In this document: positions 23,981 to 33,318 of the stretch, piece by piece
Layout of the letters: the number at the start of each line of letters is the position of its first letter
How positions within the stretch are numbered: the stretch's first letter is position 1
Origin: Sipunculus nudus
Taxonomy: Eukaryota > Annelida > Sipuncula > Golfingiida > Sipunculidae
Direction of reading: 5' to 3'
DNA length: 64,000 nucleotides
Assembly (NCBI GenBank): GCA_026874595.1
Contig: CM049320.1
Location: forward strand, 1,476,001-1,540,000
The notes under the pieces: model-generated
Told to the model about the DNA's origin: nothing
The model's database searches: none
Seen by the model: only the letters and a program-made list of their open reading frames with translations
Position numbers and translations under genes: made by a program

Positions 23981-25546
23981 TTAGGTGTAATTTACTTTTA
24001 CTTTTTTTAAATATACTAAAACATAGGAATACATTTTAGTCGATAATATGATTTAGGCGACGCTGTTCAATACGTGCCTGGTTCTATGGATTTAGAAAGT
24101 TATCGACACATGTTGGCCAAATCGGTTACTACCATTGCTGACAGCTGCTTCATTAGCGAAAAAAAATATGAATGCGAAATTAAGTATAATTTTCTTGTAT
24201 ATATATATTAATCTTATCATTGGTTATGTTTTAAAACAATTAAAATATTCCGATATGCCAAAGAGCCTGGTTGACTTTTAGTGTTTTAGGTTGATTTACA
24301 CTGGGGTTTCCTTGTGGGTTTTTCTGTGAATAGTCCGACCGCTTCGACCACATTGAAACTCCCATTGTGTACATTGCCCCTGGCTGTATGAAAGTGATTG
24401 ACAGAGCCAATTTATGGTAGGCCTACATGTTTGGAGGGGGAATGTCGTGTATGTGACTGCTGCGGTCAGCACAGGCAGACGTGCTTGATAAATGTTAGCC
24501 CTGTCATTGTGAAGGGGTTAAACTTCAGGCCTGTTCGGTCTAGTAGCACTGCCGCAGCAGTCAGCCCTGATCAACAGTACTAAGTAGACAGCAGGGGCGT
24601 CAATATTGGGGGGATGGGGGGGGGGGTATATGACCCCCCCCCCCACTTTTTGGCAAGGGGGGGGGGGGGTGGTCAATGTAATTATCCCCCCAACTATTCA
24701 GAGAATAATATTTATATATTTCAAATGAAATATATAAATAAATAGAATTATAGACTTTGGTTCCATTTAGGATTTTTTATGAAATATTTATATCTAAATA
24801 ATTTAGAATTAACATATACCTTATTTTTTACAACATTATACTTAATTGATATATATTTGATGTGTTGCACAGAAAATAAAATGTATATATATATATATTA
24901 TATATATGTTTATATATATATGTTTATATATGTGTGTGTGTTAAGCATGTCTGTTTTATCCCAATTTTGACTATCCTCCACGGCTGTCATCGCCCCCTCC
25001 CCCCCCCCCCCCCCCCACTTGCGAGTCATTTCCCTACCCTGCGAGTCATCCCCCCCACACTTGAAGATAAAAAGACGCCACTGGAAGACAGGTTGTACAC
25101 CGTAACACACACATATATGCTAGCCAGTACATATAAACTGTATAAAGCTTAAGAAAAATATATTTCAAGTGCTAGTACAGCTATTCATTCTTTCCATAAT
25201 TTTTTTTTTTTTATAATTTTAATTTTCAAAAACATTGTTATAGTGAAGTGTTGAGCATGAAACTGTGGTAAGTTTATAAGCTGGGCTAAAACATCTACGA
25301 CCCGCAGCAAAGTGTGTATTTCAAAACAGAACGGGTCAATATGACAAACGCATACCTATTTGTTTTGCAGCATAACAAAACAAGCATTGAATACAGAAAA
25401 GTTCGGTTAATTTTCAATGTAGGGGAGATTCCTCTTAATTTATTCATAACAATCATCCGTTCTCCTGCTCAGCGACCCCCCCCCCCCCTCCCCGGGTCAT
25501 CACCCCCCCCCCCCCGCCAACCATCATTCAGAATCTTGCCGCGGCT

Positions 25547-25550
<4 letters not shown>
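23981..25550. other. Non-coding, repeat-rich
   Basis: Contains several poly-C/poly-G runs (about 24609-24670, 25000-25018, 25477-25515) and short TA runs. ORFs across C runs are Pro-rich artefacts. No gene is supported. Confidence 0.5.

Positions 25551-25551
<1 letters not shown>

Positions 25552-25593
<42 letters not shown>
25552..25593. repeat. (AT)n microsatellite, insertion site of the Gypsy element
   Basis: AT run ending directly at the 5' LTR. A matching TA run resumes after the 3' LTR (33231-33261), so the element sits inside a microsatellite and its target duplication cannot be read clearly. Confidence 0.9.
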
Positions 25594-25597
<4 letters not shown>

Positions 25598-25984
25598 AGG
25601 GCTCCGATTATATTATCAGGTATAACTGAATTGCATGGCAGGTATCATATCATCAGCTTGGCCTAACTGGTCAATGAATTGCCCCGCAGTTGCCTTGGTT
25701 GCCTTGTTTGCTTGGTTCCTCATTACTCAACCGGTTTTCCGTTGTTCCTATTGTTTTCATTCGGACAATGACACGGACCGCGACGCGAACCCTGCCAAGC
25801 CTGAGTCTCGTGACATAGAGAACTTGTCAGTATTCGTTCTCTGCTTGGCAGGGACTCCGGCTTGGAGGACTCCAGATTTGTATATATATACGGCTGAATA
25901 AACACTTTTATATATATACATCGCCTTGCCTCGCTTTTCACTCACGCCGGGTGACTTTGGCTCTTGCCGGGAACACCCGTTACA
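25594..25984 (+). repeat. 5' LTR
   Basis: Begins TGTAA and ends CCGTTACA; the 3' LTR start TGTAACGG is the perfect inverse of that end. A TATA-like TATATATA lies at 25881-25890 and a poly(A) signal AATAAA at 25897-25902. A strong hairpin pairs CCCTGCCAAGC (25790-25800) with GCTTGGCAGGG (25843-25853), continued by AGAGAAC (25817-25823) with GTTCTCT (25836-25842). The small ORFs across the LTR recur in both LTRs and are not taken as genes. Confidence 0.95.
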
Positions 25985-25987
25985 TTT

Positions 25988-26005
25988 TGGTGCCCCGAGT
26001 GAGGA
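25988..26005 (+). promoter_or_regulatory. Primer binding site
   Basis: TGGTGCCCCGAGTGAGG starts three bases after the 5' LTR. TGG pairs with the tRNA CCA end, as usual for a minus-strand primer site. I could not assign the tRNA species. Confidence 0.75.
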
Positions 26006-26021
26006 CCATCTCTACTGTGGA

Positions 26022-26077
26022 TCGATGTCCGTGTGTGCGTCTCGACGACTCGATGTCCGTCTGTGCGTCTCGACGAC
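26022..26077 (+). repeat. 28-bp direct repeat in the Gypsy 5' leader
   Basis: Two adjacent copies of TCGATGTCCG(T/C)...GCGTCTCGACGAC with one base different, just after the PBS in the ~837-nt leader. The position would suit a packaging or dimerisation signal, but that is inference. Confidence 0.85.
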
Positions 26078-26821
26078 GATATCACAGGAGATGATTATTC
26101 TCTGAACTTCCATTCCACCGGTGGATATTATTTAATTGGTGTCTGTGCACAACACCATAACACAGGGCCAGAGTGGACTTTTCGCGGGCTCGCTGGACAC
26201 AGATTTTGCATGCATGCGTGTTCGTCTCTTCGCTTCGCTTCAGTGCCTTGCACTGTAAACTCTGCTTCGCCATTGTGTTCTTCGCTCGTGCATTCCTGGA
26301 CTATTGTCACGCTTTTCGCCGTACACGGAGACTTCGTTTAAAGGGCCCAGACGAACGTCACTCTCTTTGGAGAAGATAAACGGTAATTGTTTGACATTTT
26401 CCTTGTACTGCATGAACTTTTCTTTTTGTATTTGCTATTGTCAGCATGGCCATGGACTTTGTGATTAATTGTGTATAATATTGTTGCATGTTTTGTAATT
26501 GAAGTGATCATTTTTTTATATGTTAGCTGTAAATTATTTTTGCAGTTTATTATGGAGAATTTTATGCATGTAAAGGGTAATAGCTTTGGCCCGGTTTGAG
26601 GTTATCGTGATTGGTCACGTGATGTTCCATTGTCTAATGCCAATTGGTCTTGTGGTCTGTGTAATGTAAACAGTAGCATTGCAACTGAATACTAACATGT
26701 GCCCTTAAACCTGCTGGTATTTGACCATTTACAGATGACTTAAGACAACATTCATCATGTCTTTATTGTCTTTAAAGATCACATTTTATCTCCTCTATTC
26801 ATACATTCGCATTAAAGAGAG
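26078..26821 (+). other. Gypsy 5' leader
   Basis: Non-coding leader between the PBS region and the gag ATG. It has overlapping short ORFs on both strands but no recognisable domain. Confidence 0.7.
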
Positions 26822-27382
26822 ATGGAGGGTAAATCAGTTGACATAACACGGGTCGTCTCCATACATGGACTCCCTTCTGATGTCAACGAATCTGAGATTA
26901 TTGAACACTTCTCACAAATTGAAACTCCTACTCATGTTTTGTTTGTTCGAGAAGCACATACTGGTCGTTGCACTGGCCGCGGGTTTATAGTTTTTGAGAC
27001 TAAAGACACTGCCAAAAAGGCCATAGATAAGATATCAGGTAGCTCTTTAGAAAGGGATTCAAGCATCAAAATCTCTCTTGAACATGCTAGGGCTTACTCC
27101 ATCACTGAGGTGTCTCATCTGATTTCAAATAAGTTGCTCGATTCGTTAAATCCTTCTTCCTTTCAGGTACCCGAAGGCAGACGTATCTCAGAGATAGTAA
27201 CTAAGCTCGATTTTCTTTCAGATTTCGAGGTAAATCAGATGTTAGATGAAGGGGTGATGTTATACAGGGGCCATCTGGGGCCACTGGTTACAGTGTTATC
27301 TCTCCAAAACTGCCCCCATTTTCAGGGAATCAAGATAAAACCGGTAGCTACGAACAATGGCGTTCCCATCTCAAATCTATGA
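26822..27382 (+). CDS. gag: Gag N-terminal part: RRM-like domain
   Basis: Starts at ATG 26822. Residues ~8-90 look like an RNA-recognition motif: a first strand VVSIHGLP (RNP2-like), a helix with DVNESEIIEHFS, then GRGFIVFE (RNP1-like) and a helix with TAKKAIDKI. RRM-like N-termini are reported for the PNMA family, whose Gag is derived from Ty3/Gypsy. The protein would bind RNA or act in assembly. This frame is real up to about 27250-27300; after that the capsid continues in the -1 frame and the remaining residues to TGA 27380-27382 are out of frame. Either a one-base loss or recoding explains the change. Confidence 0.8.
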   Translation: MEGKSVDITRVVSIHGLPSDVNESEIIEHFSQIETPTHVLFVREAHTGRCTGRGFIVFETKDTAKKAIDKISGSSLERDSSIKISLEHARAYSITEVSHLISNKLLDSLNPSSFQVPEGRRISEIVTKLDFLSDFEVNQMLDEGVMLYRGHLGPLVTVLSLQNCPHFQGIKIKPVATNNGVPISNL

Positions 27383-27828
27383 TAAAAGCTGGCGTAACAC
27401 CAGAGCCTCAGATTTTGTCAGCGATTCACCAGTCTGTTAGGGGGACAGCAGGAAATGTTCTTTTACATATGCCCGATGAGTCCACTCCCACAGATATACT
27501 GAATAAATTTGACAGATACTTTGGTAATGTGCTCCCCACAGAGGTTCTTATACAGCAGTTTCACTCATGTAAACAAGATCCTAAAGAGGATATTGTCAAC
27601 TGGAGCTGCAGGCTTACTAGACAGTTAGACCTCATAAACCAGAGAAATCCTACTCCTCATAGGGAATATGAGCGACTTCTTCGGTCTAGATTCTGGAATG
27701 GGTTGTATTCTAAGTACATTAAGGAGGCTTTAAGACACAGATATGATAATGGGGAAGAACAGGATGAACTCTTTGCAGCAGCACGAGCCTTTAGAGTCAG
27801 AACTTGTACATCACTCACATATGAGTGA
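27250..27828 (+). CDS. gag: Gag middle part: PNMA-like capsid domain, displaced frame
   Basis: Open from 27250 in the frame -1 to the RRM part; an internal ATG is at 27379. It encodes a Ty3/Gypsy capsid: LPPFSGNQ then SYEQWRSHLKSM at the N-lobe start, ILSAIHQSVRGTAGNVLLHM, then LNKFDRYFGNV, LIQQFHSCKQDPKEDIVNWS and LLRSRFWNGLYSKYIKEALR. These match the conserved line of PNMA capsids (PPFSG, LEK.D..FG.V, Q.F....Q....V..W, RSRFW.GL). After about 27790 the true reading returns to the first frame, and the tail to TGA 27828 is out of frame. No start codon is needed if it is reached from upstream. Confidence 0.8.
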   Translation, partial: RGDVIQGPSGATGYSVISPKLPPFSGNQDKTGSYEQWRSHLKSMIKAGVTPEPQILSAIHQSVRGTAGNVLLHMPDESTPTDILNKFDRYFGNVLPTEVLIQQFHSCKQDPKEDIVNWSCRLTRQLDLINQRNPTPHREYERLLRSRFWNGLYSKYIKEALRHRYDNGEEQDELFAAARAFRVRTCTSLTYE

Positions 27829-28123
27829 CAAGAAAGTTGCTTCATCCAACCAAATTTCTCAACAAGGGGTTAAAACTTTGTCTTCTGAAAGCTCTGTGCT
27901 TGAGCAGATAAATAACAAACTGTCAATCCTAGAGAATCGCTTATCGAAACTTGAACGATCTCAAATGTCCAAACCAAACAAACCATCACAAACTCAGGCT
28001 GAAGTTCGTAACAGTAATACTGTCTCGGACGAAGTTTTTTGCTCTCGTTGCCTTCGACACACCCACACTGTTGACAAATGCCATGCCAAACGAGACAAAA
28101 ACGGGAAAATCCTAAAAAACTAA
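27743..28123 (+). CDS. gag: Gag C-terminal part: coiled coil and CCHC zinc knuckle
   Basis: Back in the frame of the RRM part, open from 27734. It encodes a helical, probably coiled-coil stretch (LEQINNKLSILENRLSKLE) and one nucleocapsid knuckle, CSRCLRHTHTVDKC, which fits C-X2-C-X4-H-X4-C exactly. It then has a basic tail with KRDKNGKILKN and TAA at 28121-28123. The last two sense codons are part of the slippery heptamer that leads into pol. First and last Gag parts share a frame, so the middle part is best explained by two compensating indels. Confidence 0.8.
   Translation: MIMGKNRMNSLQQHEPLESELVHHSHMSDKKVASSNQISQQGVKTLSSESSVLEQINNKLSILENRLSKLERSQMSKPNKPSQTQAEVRNSNTVSDEVFCSRCLRHTHTVDKCHAKRDKNGKILKN
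28114..28120 (+). promoter_or_regulatory. -1 ribosomal frameshift site A AAA AAC
   Basis: The heptamer A AAA AAC is exactly in the gag frame (AAA 28115-28117, AAC 28118-28120) and is followed at once by TAA. Slipping back one base enters the pol frame. A AAA AAC is an established retroviral slippery sequence, for example at the MMTV and HTLV-1 gag-pro junctions. A possible stimulatory stem is GTGGGA (28143-28148) with TCCCAC (28173-28178), though it starts 22 nt downstream, further than usual. Confidence 0.85.
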
Positions 28124-31100
28124 GAGTCGCCCGTGATCATTCGTGGGAGAACGCGGGGTCAGGTTATAAAATTCCCACAACAAACGTATGTACTGATAAT
28201 GTCCCTCTTGTAGGTGAAACACAGGTTGTTGACATGTTTGCAGATGGTATTAACTGCCAGGGTCTTTTAGATACAGGTTCCCAGGTCTCTACCATTGCTC
28301 AATGGTTTTATGAAAAACACCTCAACCCGTCAGACTTAGTCCCTGTGGAGGTGATGATGGATCTCCGGCAACTGGACGGCCAGCAGGTAGAGTACTGTGG
28401 TATCATCGCTGTTGACCTTAAATTTCCTGAAATAAATTCATCTCAGACATTCTCTGTGCCAGTATTGGTAATGAAAAACACCCATTTCAATGCCAGTGTT
28501 CCATTTTTAATTGGTACGAATGTGCTAAACTCTTGTTTAAATTTTCTTCAGACAAATGCTGGTCCAAATTTTATTCAAAGTTTACACATGCCCCAACCAT
28601 GGAATATTGCATTTAAATGTTTGACAAACAGGGAAAAGAAATCAGTGAATAAAGGAGGTTATGTATTATCCACCAAGTCTACAGTAATACCTGCCCACAG
28701 TGATGTTACTATAAATGGTTTAACCAGAGGTTGTACAACAGGCAAGACCCTTGTTATAACTGATGTGAATGTTCTCCACAGGTTACCAACTGGATTGGTT
28801 TTACTTCCTTGTGTCCAAGAGCTTGATTTGTCGGTAGGTACAAGTCACAGAATTCCAGTACAGGTCAGGAACTTAACATCACATTCCATCATTATTCCAT
28901 CAAAAATGATACTCTGTAACATACAAGAAGCTAGCCTCGTAACCCAACTGACACAATCACCTGACCCATCTGATCAACAATTCTTAAACATGTTCAAATT
29001 TGGTCAAGATTTGTCACAATCTGAATCTGAACAACTACAACTTCTGTTGCTTAAATGGAAACACATATTTTCCTTAAGTAATACAGATATTGGTCACATC
29101 AGTGTAGAAAAACACCGTATCGTGTTGACTAAAGATGAACCATTTAGAGAGCGATATCGTCGCATCCCTCCACAATTATATGATGAGGTAAAACAACATC
29201 TGAAAGAAATGCTAGAGTCAAAAGTAATTAAGGAGAGCAAAAGTCCGTTTGCTAGTCCAGTAGTCCTTGTCAGAAAACCTGACGGAACTCTTCGTTTCTG
29301 TATTGATTATAGAACCCTGAATAGCAGAACTGTTAGAGACGCTCATTCCTTGCCAAGAATCGATGAAACCTTAGATTCTTTTATTGGCGCTCGTTACTTT
29401 TCCTCTCTAGATTTGAAGTCTGGTTACTGGCAGGTTGAGTTAGCCGAAGAAGATAAAGATAAAACAGCTTTTACAGTAGGTCCTCTCGGTTTTTATCAAT
29501 GGGAAACCATGCCATTCGGCTTGGTGAACGCCCCTGCCTGCTTCCAAAGACTGATGCAGAAGACTATGGGTGATCTCCATTTAAAAGAATGTCTTCTCTA
29601 TCTTGACGATATAATCGTATTCTCTACCTCCTTTGAAGAACACCTAAAACGCTTGAATAACATCTTTCAGCGTCTGCATGACACAGGCCTAAAACTAAAA
29701 CCTTCAAAGTGCCAGCTGATGCAAGATAAAGTAAAATACCTAGGACATATAGTCTCAAAAGAAGGTATACATACTGACCAGAGTAAAATCAGCGCTCTTA
29801 AAGAATGGCCTATACCTAAGTGTGTCAGTGATGTACGCCGTTTCTTGGGCTTTGCGAGTTTCTATCGTAGATTTGTCCCTGGATTTGCTAAAATCGCAAA
29901 ACCATTACATGACTTACTGAAAGGCCACCATATTCAGAATCAAACAAAAACCAGTAATCGTACCAGAAAGAAAGTTCCACCTCAAACAATCTTTAACTGG
30001 TCAAATAACCACCAACTAGCATTTGATCAATTAATAGGACTACTATCTTCTGCTCCTGTACTAGCGTTTGCAGATTTCTCTCGTCCGTTTATTGTTCATA
30101 CTGATGCAAGTTTTGATGGGATCTCTGGTATTCTGTACCAAGATCAAGATGGCCAGAAAAGACCAATAGCTTATGCGAGCCGAAGCCTAACACCATCAGA
30201 GTCTCGGTACCCTATTCATAAGTTAGAGTTCTTAGCTTTAAAGTGGTGTGTAACAGATAAATTTAAAGAATATCTGTATGGATCACGGTTCACAGTGTTC
30301 ACTGATAACAATCCTCTAACTTACATAATGTCCTCCGCAAAATTAGATGCAACAGGTCAAAGATGGGTATCTGAATTGGCTAATTACGACTTTAATATTC
30401 AATATAAAGCCGGCAAGCATAACATCGACGCCGATGCACTTTCGAGAATCCCTCGGCTTCTAGCAGAAAAGAAAAACCACAATCAATGTATTACCAATGA
30501 TGTAGTAAAAGCTGTTTGTCAATCAGTGACCATACCATCACCTGTAATATGTAGTCTTTCTTGTGACCAATCCAAAGCTGTTCCATCCACGGATCCTGTC
30601 AATTTGCTCGGACAAACACGATTAAACGTAGCAAAGGAACAACTTCTGGATTCGAATCTGAACCCATTCATTGTCCATTTCAGAGACGGTAAGGTCATAA
30701 ACAAGAAAGACTTGACTCATCCTGATCAAATAATTCTTTTCAGATGTATAGATAGCCTTGTGCTGCGGGATGACATACTCTATCGTAAACGAACACTGAA
30801 CGGCAAAATTCAGTATCAAATGTTAATACCTAGCAGTTTGCGACAAGTCGCTTTATCTGGCATTCATGACGATGTTGGGCATCTAGGTCGTAATCGGTCT
30901 GTCCATCTAGCCCATGACCGATTTTACTGGCCAAAAATGTCTAAAGACATAGATTCATACATTAAGAATTGTCCACGCTGTATAAGGCGGAAGTCCACTC
31001 CAGCAAAAGCTCCTTTAGTACCTATAACATCCACACAACCAATGGAGCTCCTATGTGTCGATTATCTTAGCCTTGAGCCATCTACAGGTGGAATTGAAAA

Positions 31101-32406
31101 TATTCTGGTCATGACCGATAATTTCACACGCTACGCTATGGCAGTTCCTTGTCGCAATACTACGGCAAAGACTACAGCTAAAATACTATTTGACACATTT
31201 GTCCAACATTATGGCATTCCAGCCCGCATCCACAGTGATCAGGGCAGACAATTTGAATCTAAAATCATCAAAGAACTATGCAGACTAGCTGGTATCCATA
31301 AATCACGATGTACACCGTACCATCCAATGGGGAATGGGCAAACCGAAAGGTTTAACCGTAGTTTAATCAGTATGTTGGATACTCTTGAGGAAGAGAAAAA
31401 GAAAAACTGGAAAGAATATGTCAGTGCTTTAACTCATGCCTATAATTGTACGAAAAATGATGCAACCGGTTATACACCTTTCTATTTAATGTTCGGTCGA
31501 CATCCACGCCTCCCTATTGATCTAGTACTTGGGACCAACAACAATCCTAACCATCAAAATTACAACACATATGTTTCCGATCTAAAAGACCAACTTTCTT
31601 CTGCCTATGATATTGCTCAACGTGTCTCTTTATCATCCAGGTATCACCACAAACGATTGTATGATAAACGTGCTCGCAATGCGGTGCTGGGTATTGGTGA
31701 TCACGTCTTAGTACGTAAGGTAGGGATCATTGGGAAACAGAAACTGGTCGATAAATGGGAAAAGCAGGTGTATGAGGTATTGGAACAACCCAATAAGGAT
31801 ATTCCAGTATATGTTGTTTGCCCCTTGGGTGATAAAAAGCGTACTCGCACTCTGCATCGCAATCTGATCCTTCCATATACAGGATTGCCCGTCGACCCTA
31901 CACAAAAACCAGTTTCCACAACACACAAACCAATTATTACATCATCAGTGTCAGGGTCGGAAGACTCATCAACAGATGACGACCCCATTTTCACTATAAC
32001 TCCAAATAATCGTCCCCACATGAGTAGTTCTGAAGATGTGAGCGAGTTGCATTTAGAACTTGAATTATCGGATGATACAGATGATGCAATTGCGTCTGAT
32101 CACTCTAATACATTCCTGATAAATGGTTCTACTGATGATTGCAATGCAAATGTTGATACCGTAAATACTACAGGTCTTGATGATGACGTCACTGGTGTGT
32201 TAAACGATGACGCCAAAGGTGATAATGACAATATATCACAACTACACGATGACCATGACGTCATCTCAAGTCATGATCATAATAATGATGGTAATAGCGC
32301 CCCAATATCTGATCAGAGTGGGGATCCGGATGTTAATCCAGTACGTAGATCTACCCGAGAACGACGTACGCCAGAACGTTTTGGGGACTATGTACTTAAC
32401 GGGTGA
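28121..32406 (+). CDS. pol: Pol polyprotein: protease, RT, RNase H, integrase (Ty3/Gypsy)
   Basis: One intact frame, open from 28078 and translated from the frameshift at 28120. Aspartic protease: LLDTGSQVST (Asp at 28270). RT: FCIDYRTLN, FSSLDLKSGYWQ, the PFGL segment and YLDD at 29599-29610. RNase H: HTDAS near 30100, HKLEFLALKW and FTDNNPL. Integrase: His-His-Cys-Cys finger (IHDDVGHLG to CPRC, ~30860-30980), then Asp in VDYLS, Asp in HSDQG and Glu in GQTERFN; 35 residues separate the last two, the D,D35E pattern. The C-terminus has a GDHVLVRK-type GPY/F region, then ~150 residues rich in Asp/Ser and an RRSTRERRTPERF tail. No chromodomain. It copies the element RNA and inserts the DNA. Confidence 0.97.
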
Positions 32407-32836
32407 TAATATTTTTAAACAAGTGCATGTGTTAACATAAGTATGTTTAGGATAAGTTCCTTGACTCGTTCTGAGATTTGACGAGTCAGTGATGTCATTA
32501 TACGATTGTTTTTTTTTGCGTATGCTGACTTTCTCCACTGCCACCAGTTTCTGGGTTTTTCACTTTCATATATGTATACCTCATGTGAACATAATGTTCC
32601 AATATAAACATCTATCCGAAATCCTACTAGAGGCCGTCCACTGCTAATGCTGTCATGCGCGACCTCTCTTTGCAGTTAGTGTCGGGACGCCACTTCTCTA
32701 CTGGGGGGAGCGTTTGGTATATGGTGTGGATGATGTGCTGTTGGTATGGTGTGGTGGATCTGATATAATTTTTTTTTTACCTAACTTTTCTCGTACATTA
32801 ATGTCGGGTCGACATTTTTTTCAAGTAGGGGGAGGA
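32407..32836 (+). promoter_or_regulatory. Gypsy 3' untranslated region with polypurine tract and a second PPT-like segment
   Basis: Non-coding between the pol stop and the 3' LTR. The plus-strand primer is AAGTAGGGGGAGGA at 32823-32836, directly before TGTAACGG. A similar module lies upstream: GTCGGGACG...CTACTGGGGGGAGCG (32681-32712) parallels GTCGGGTCGAC...AAGTAGGGGGAGGA (32804-32836). This looks like a duplicated PPT region. Confidence 0.8.
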
Positions 32837-33226
32837 TGTAACGGCTCCGATTATATTATCAGGTATAACTGAATTGCATGGCAGGTATCATATCATCAGC
32901 TTGGCCTAACTGGTCAATGAATTGCCCCGCAGTTGCCTTGGTTGCCTTGTTTGCTTGGTTCCTCATTACTCAACCGGTTTTCCGTTGTTCCTATTGTTTT
33001 CATTCGGACAATGACACGGACCGCGACGCGAACCCTGCCAAGCCTGAGTCTCATGACATAGAGAACTTGTCAGTATTCGTTCTCTGCTTGGCAGGGACTC
33101 CGGCTTGGAGGACTCCAGATTTGTATATATATACGGCTGAATAAACACTTTTATATATATACATCGCCTTGCCTCGCTTTTCACTCACGCCGGGTGACTT
33201 TGGCTCTTGCCGGGAACACCCGTTAC

Positions 33227-33227
<1 letters not shown>
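32837..33227 (+). repeat. 3' LTR
   Basis: 391 bp, TGTAACGG to CCGTTACA, the same length as the 5' LTR. I see two substitutions (sixth base C for G; CATGAC for CGTGAC near 33053). It carries the same hairpin, TATA-like box and AATAAA (33140-33145). Confidence 0.95.
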
Positions 33228-33263
<36 letters not shown>

Positions 33264-33283
33264 GTCCGTCCGTCCTTCGTGCC

Positions 33284-33318
<35 letters not shown>
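33228..33318. repeat. (TA)n, CCGT run and (CT)n microsatellites
   Basis: TA run to 33261, a few CCGT units, then (CT)n at about 33285-33316. It borders the Gypsy insertion. Confidence 0.9.

Larger units (their letters stand above)
25594..33227 (+). mobile_element. Complete Ty3/Gypsy LTR retrotransposon with PNMA-like Gag
   Basis: A 7634-bp element: 391-bp LTRs, a PBS, a gag region with an RRM-like domain and PNMA-like capsid, a -1 frameshift signal, one intact pol frame (PR-RT-RH-IN) and a polypurine tract. The order RT before integrase places it in Ty3/Gypsy. No env and no chromodomain are seen. The LTRs differ at two sites that I can find, so the insertion is recent. The Gag middle lies in a shifted frame, so this copy may not be autonomous unless that shift is a sequencing error or recoding. 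Confidence 0.95.

Noticed and set aside
25635-25901. 88-codon ORF repeated at 32878-33144 as a duplicated gene
   Set aside because: It lies inside the two LTRs and is identical because the LTRs are; no sign of coding constraint.
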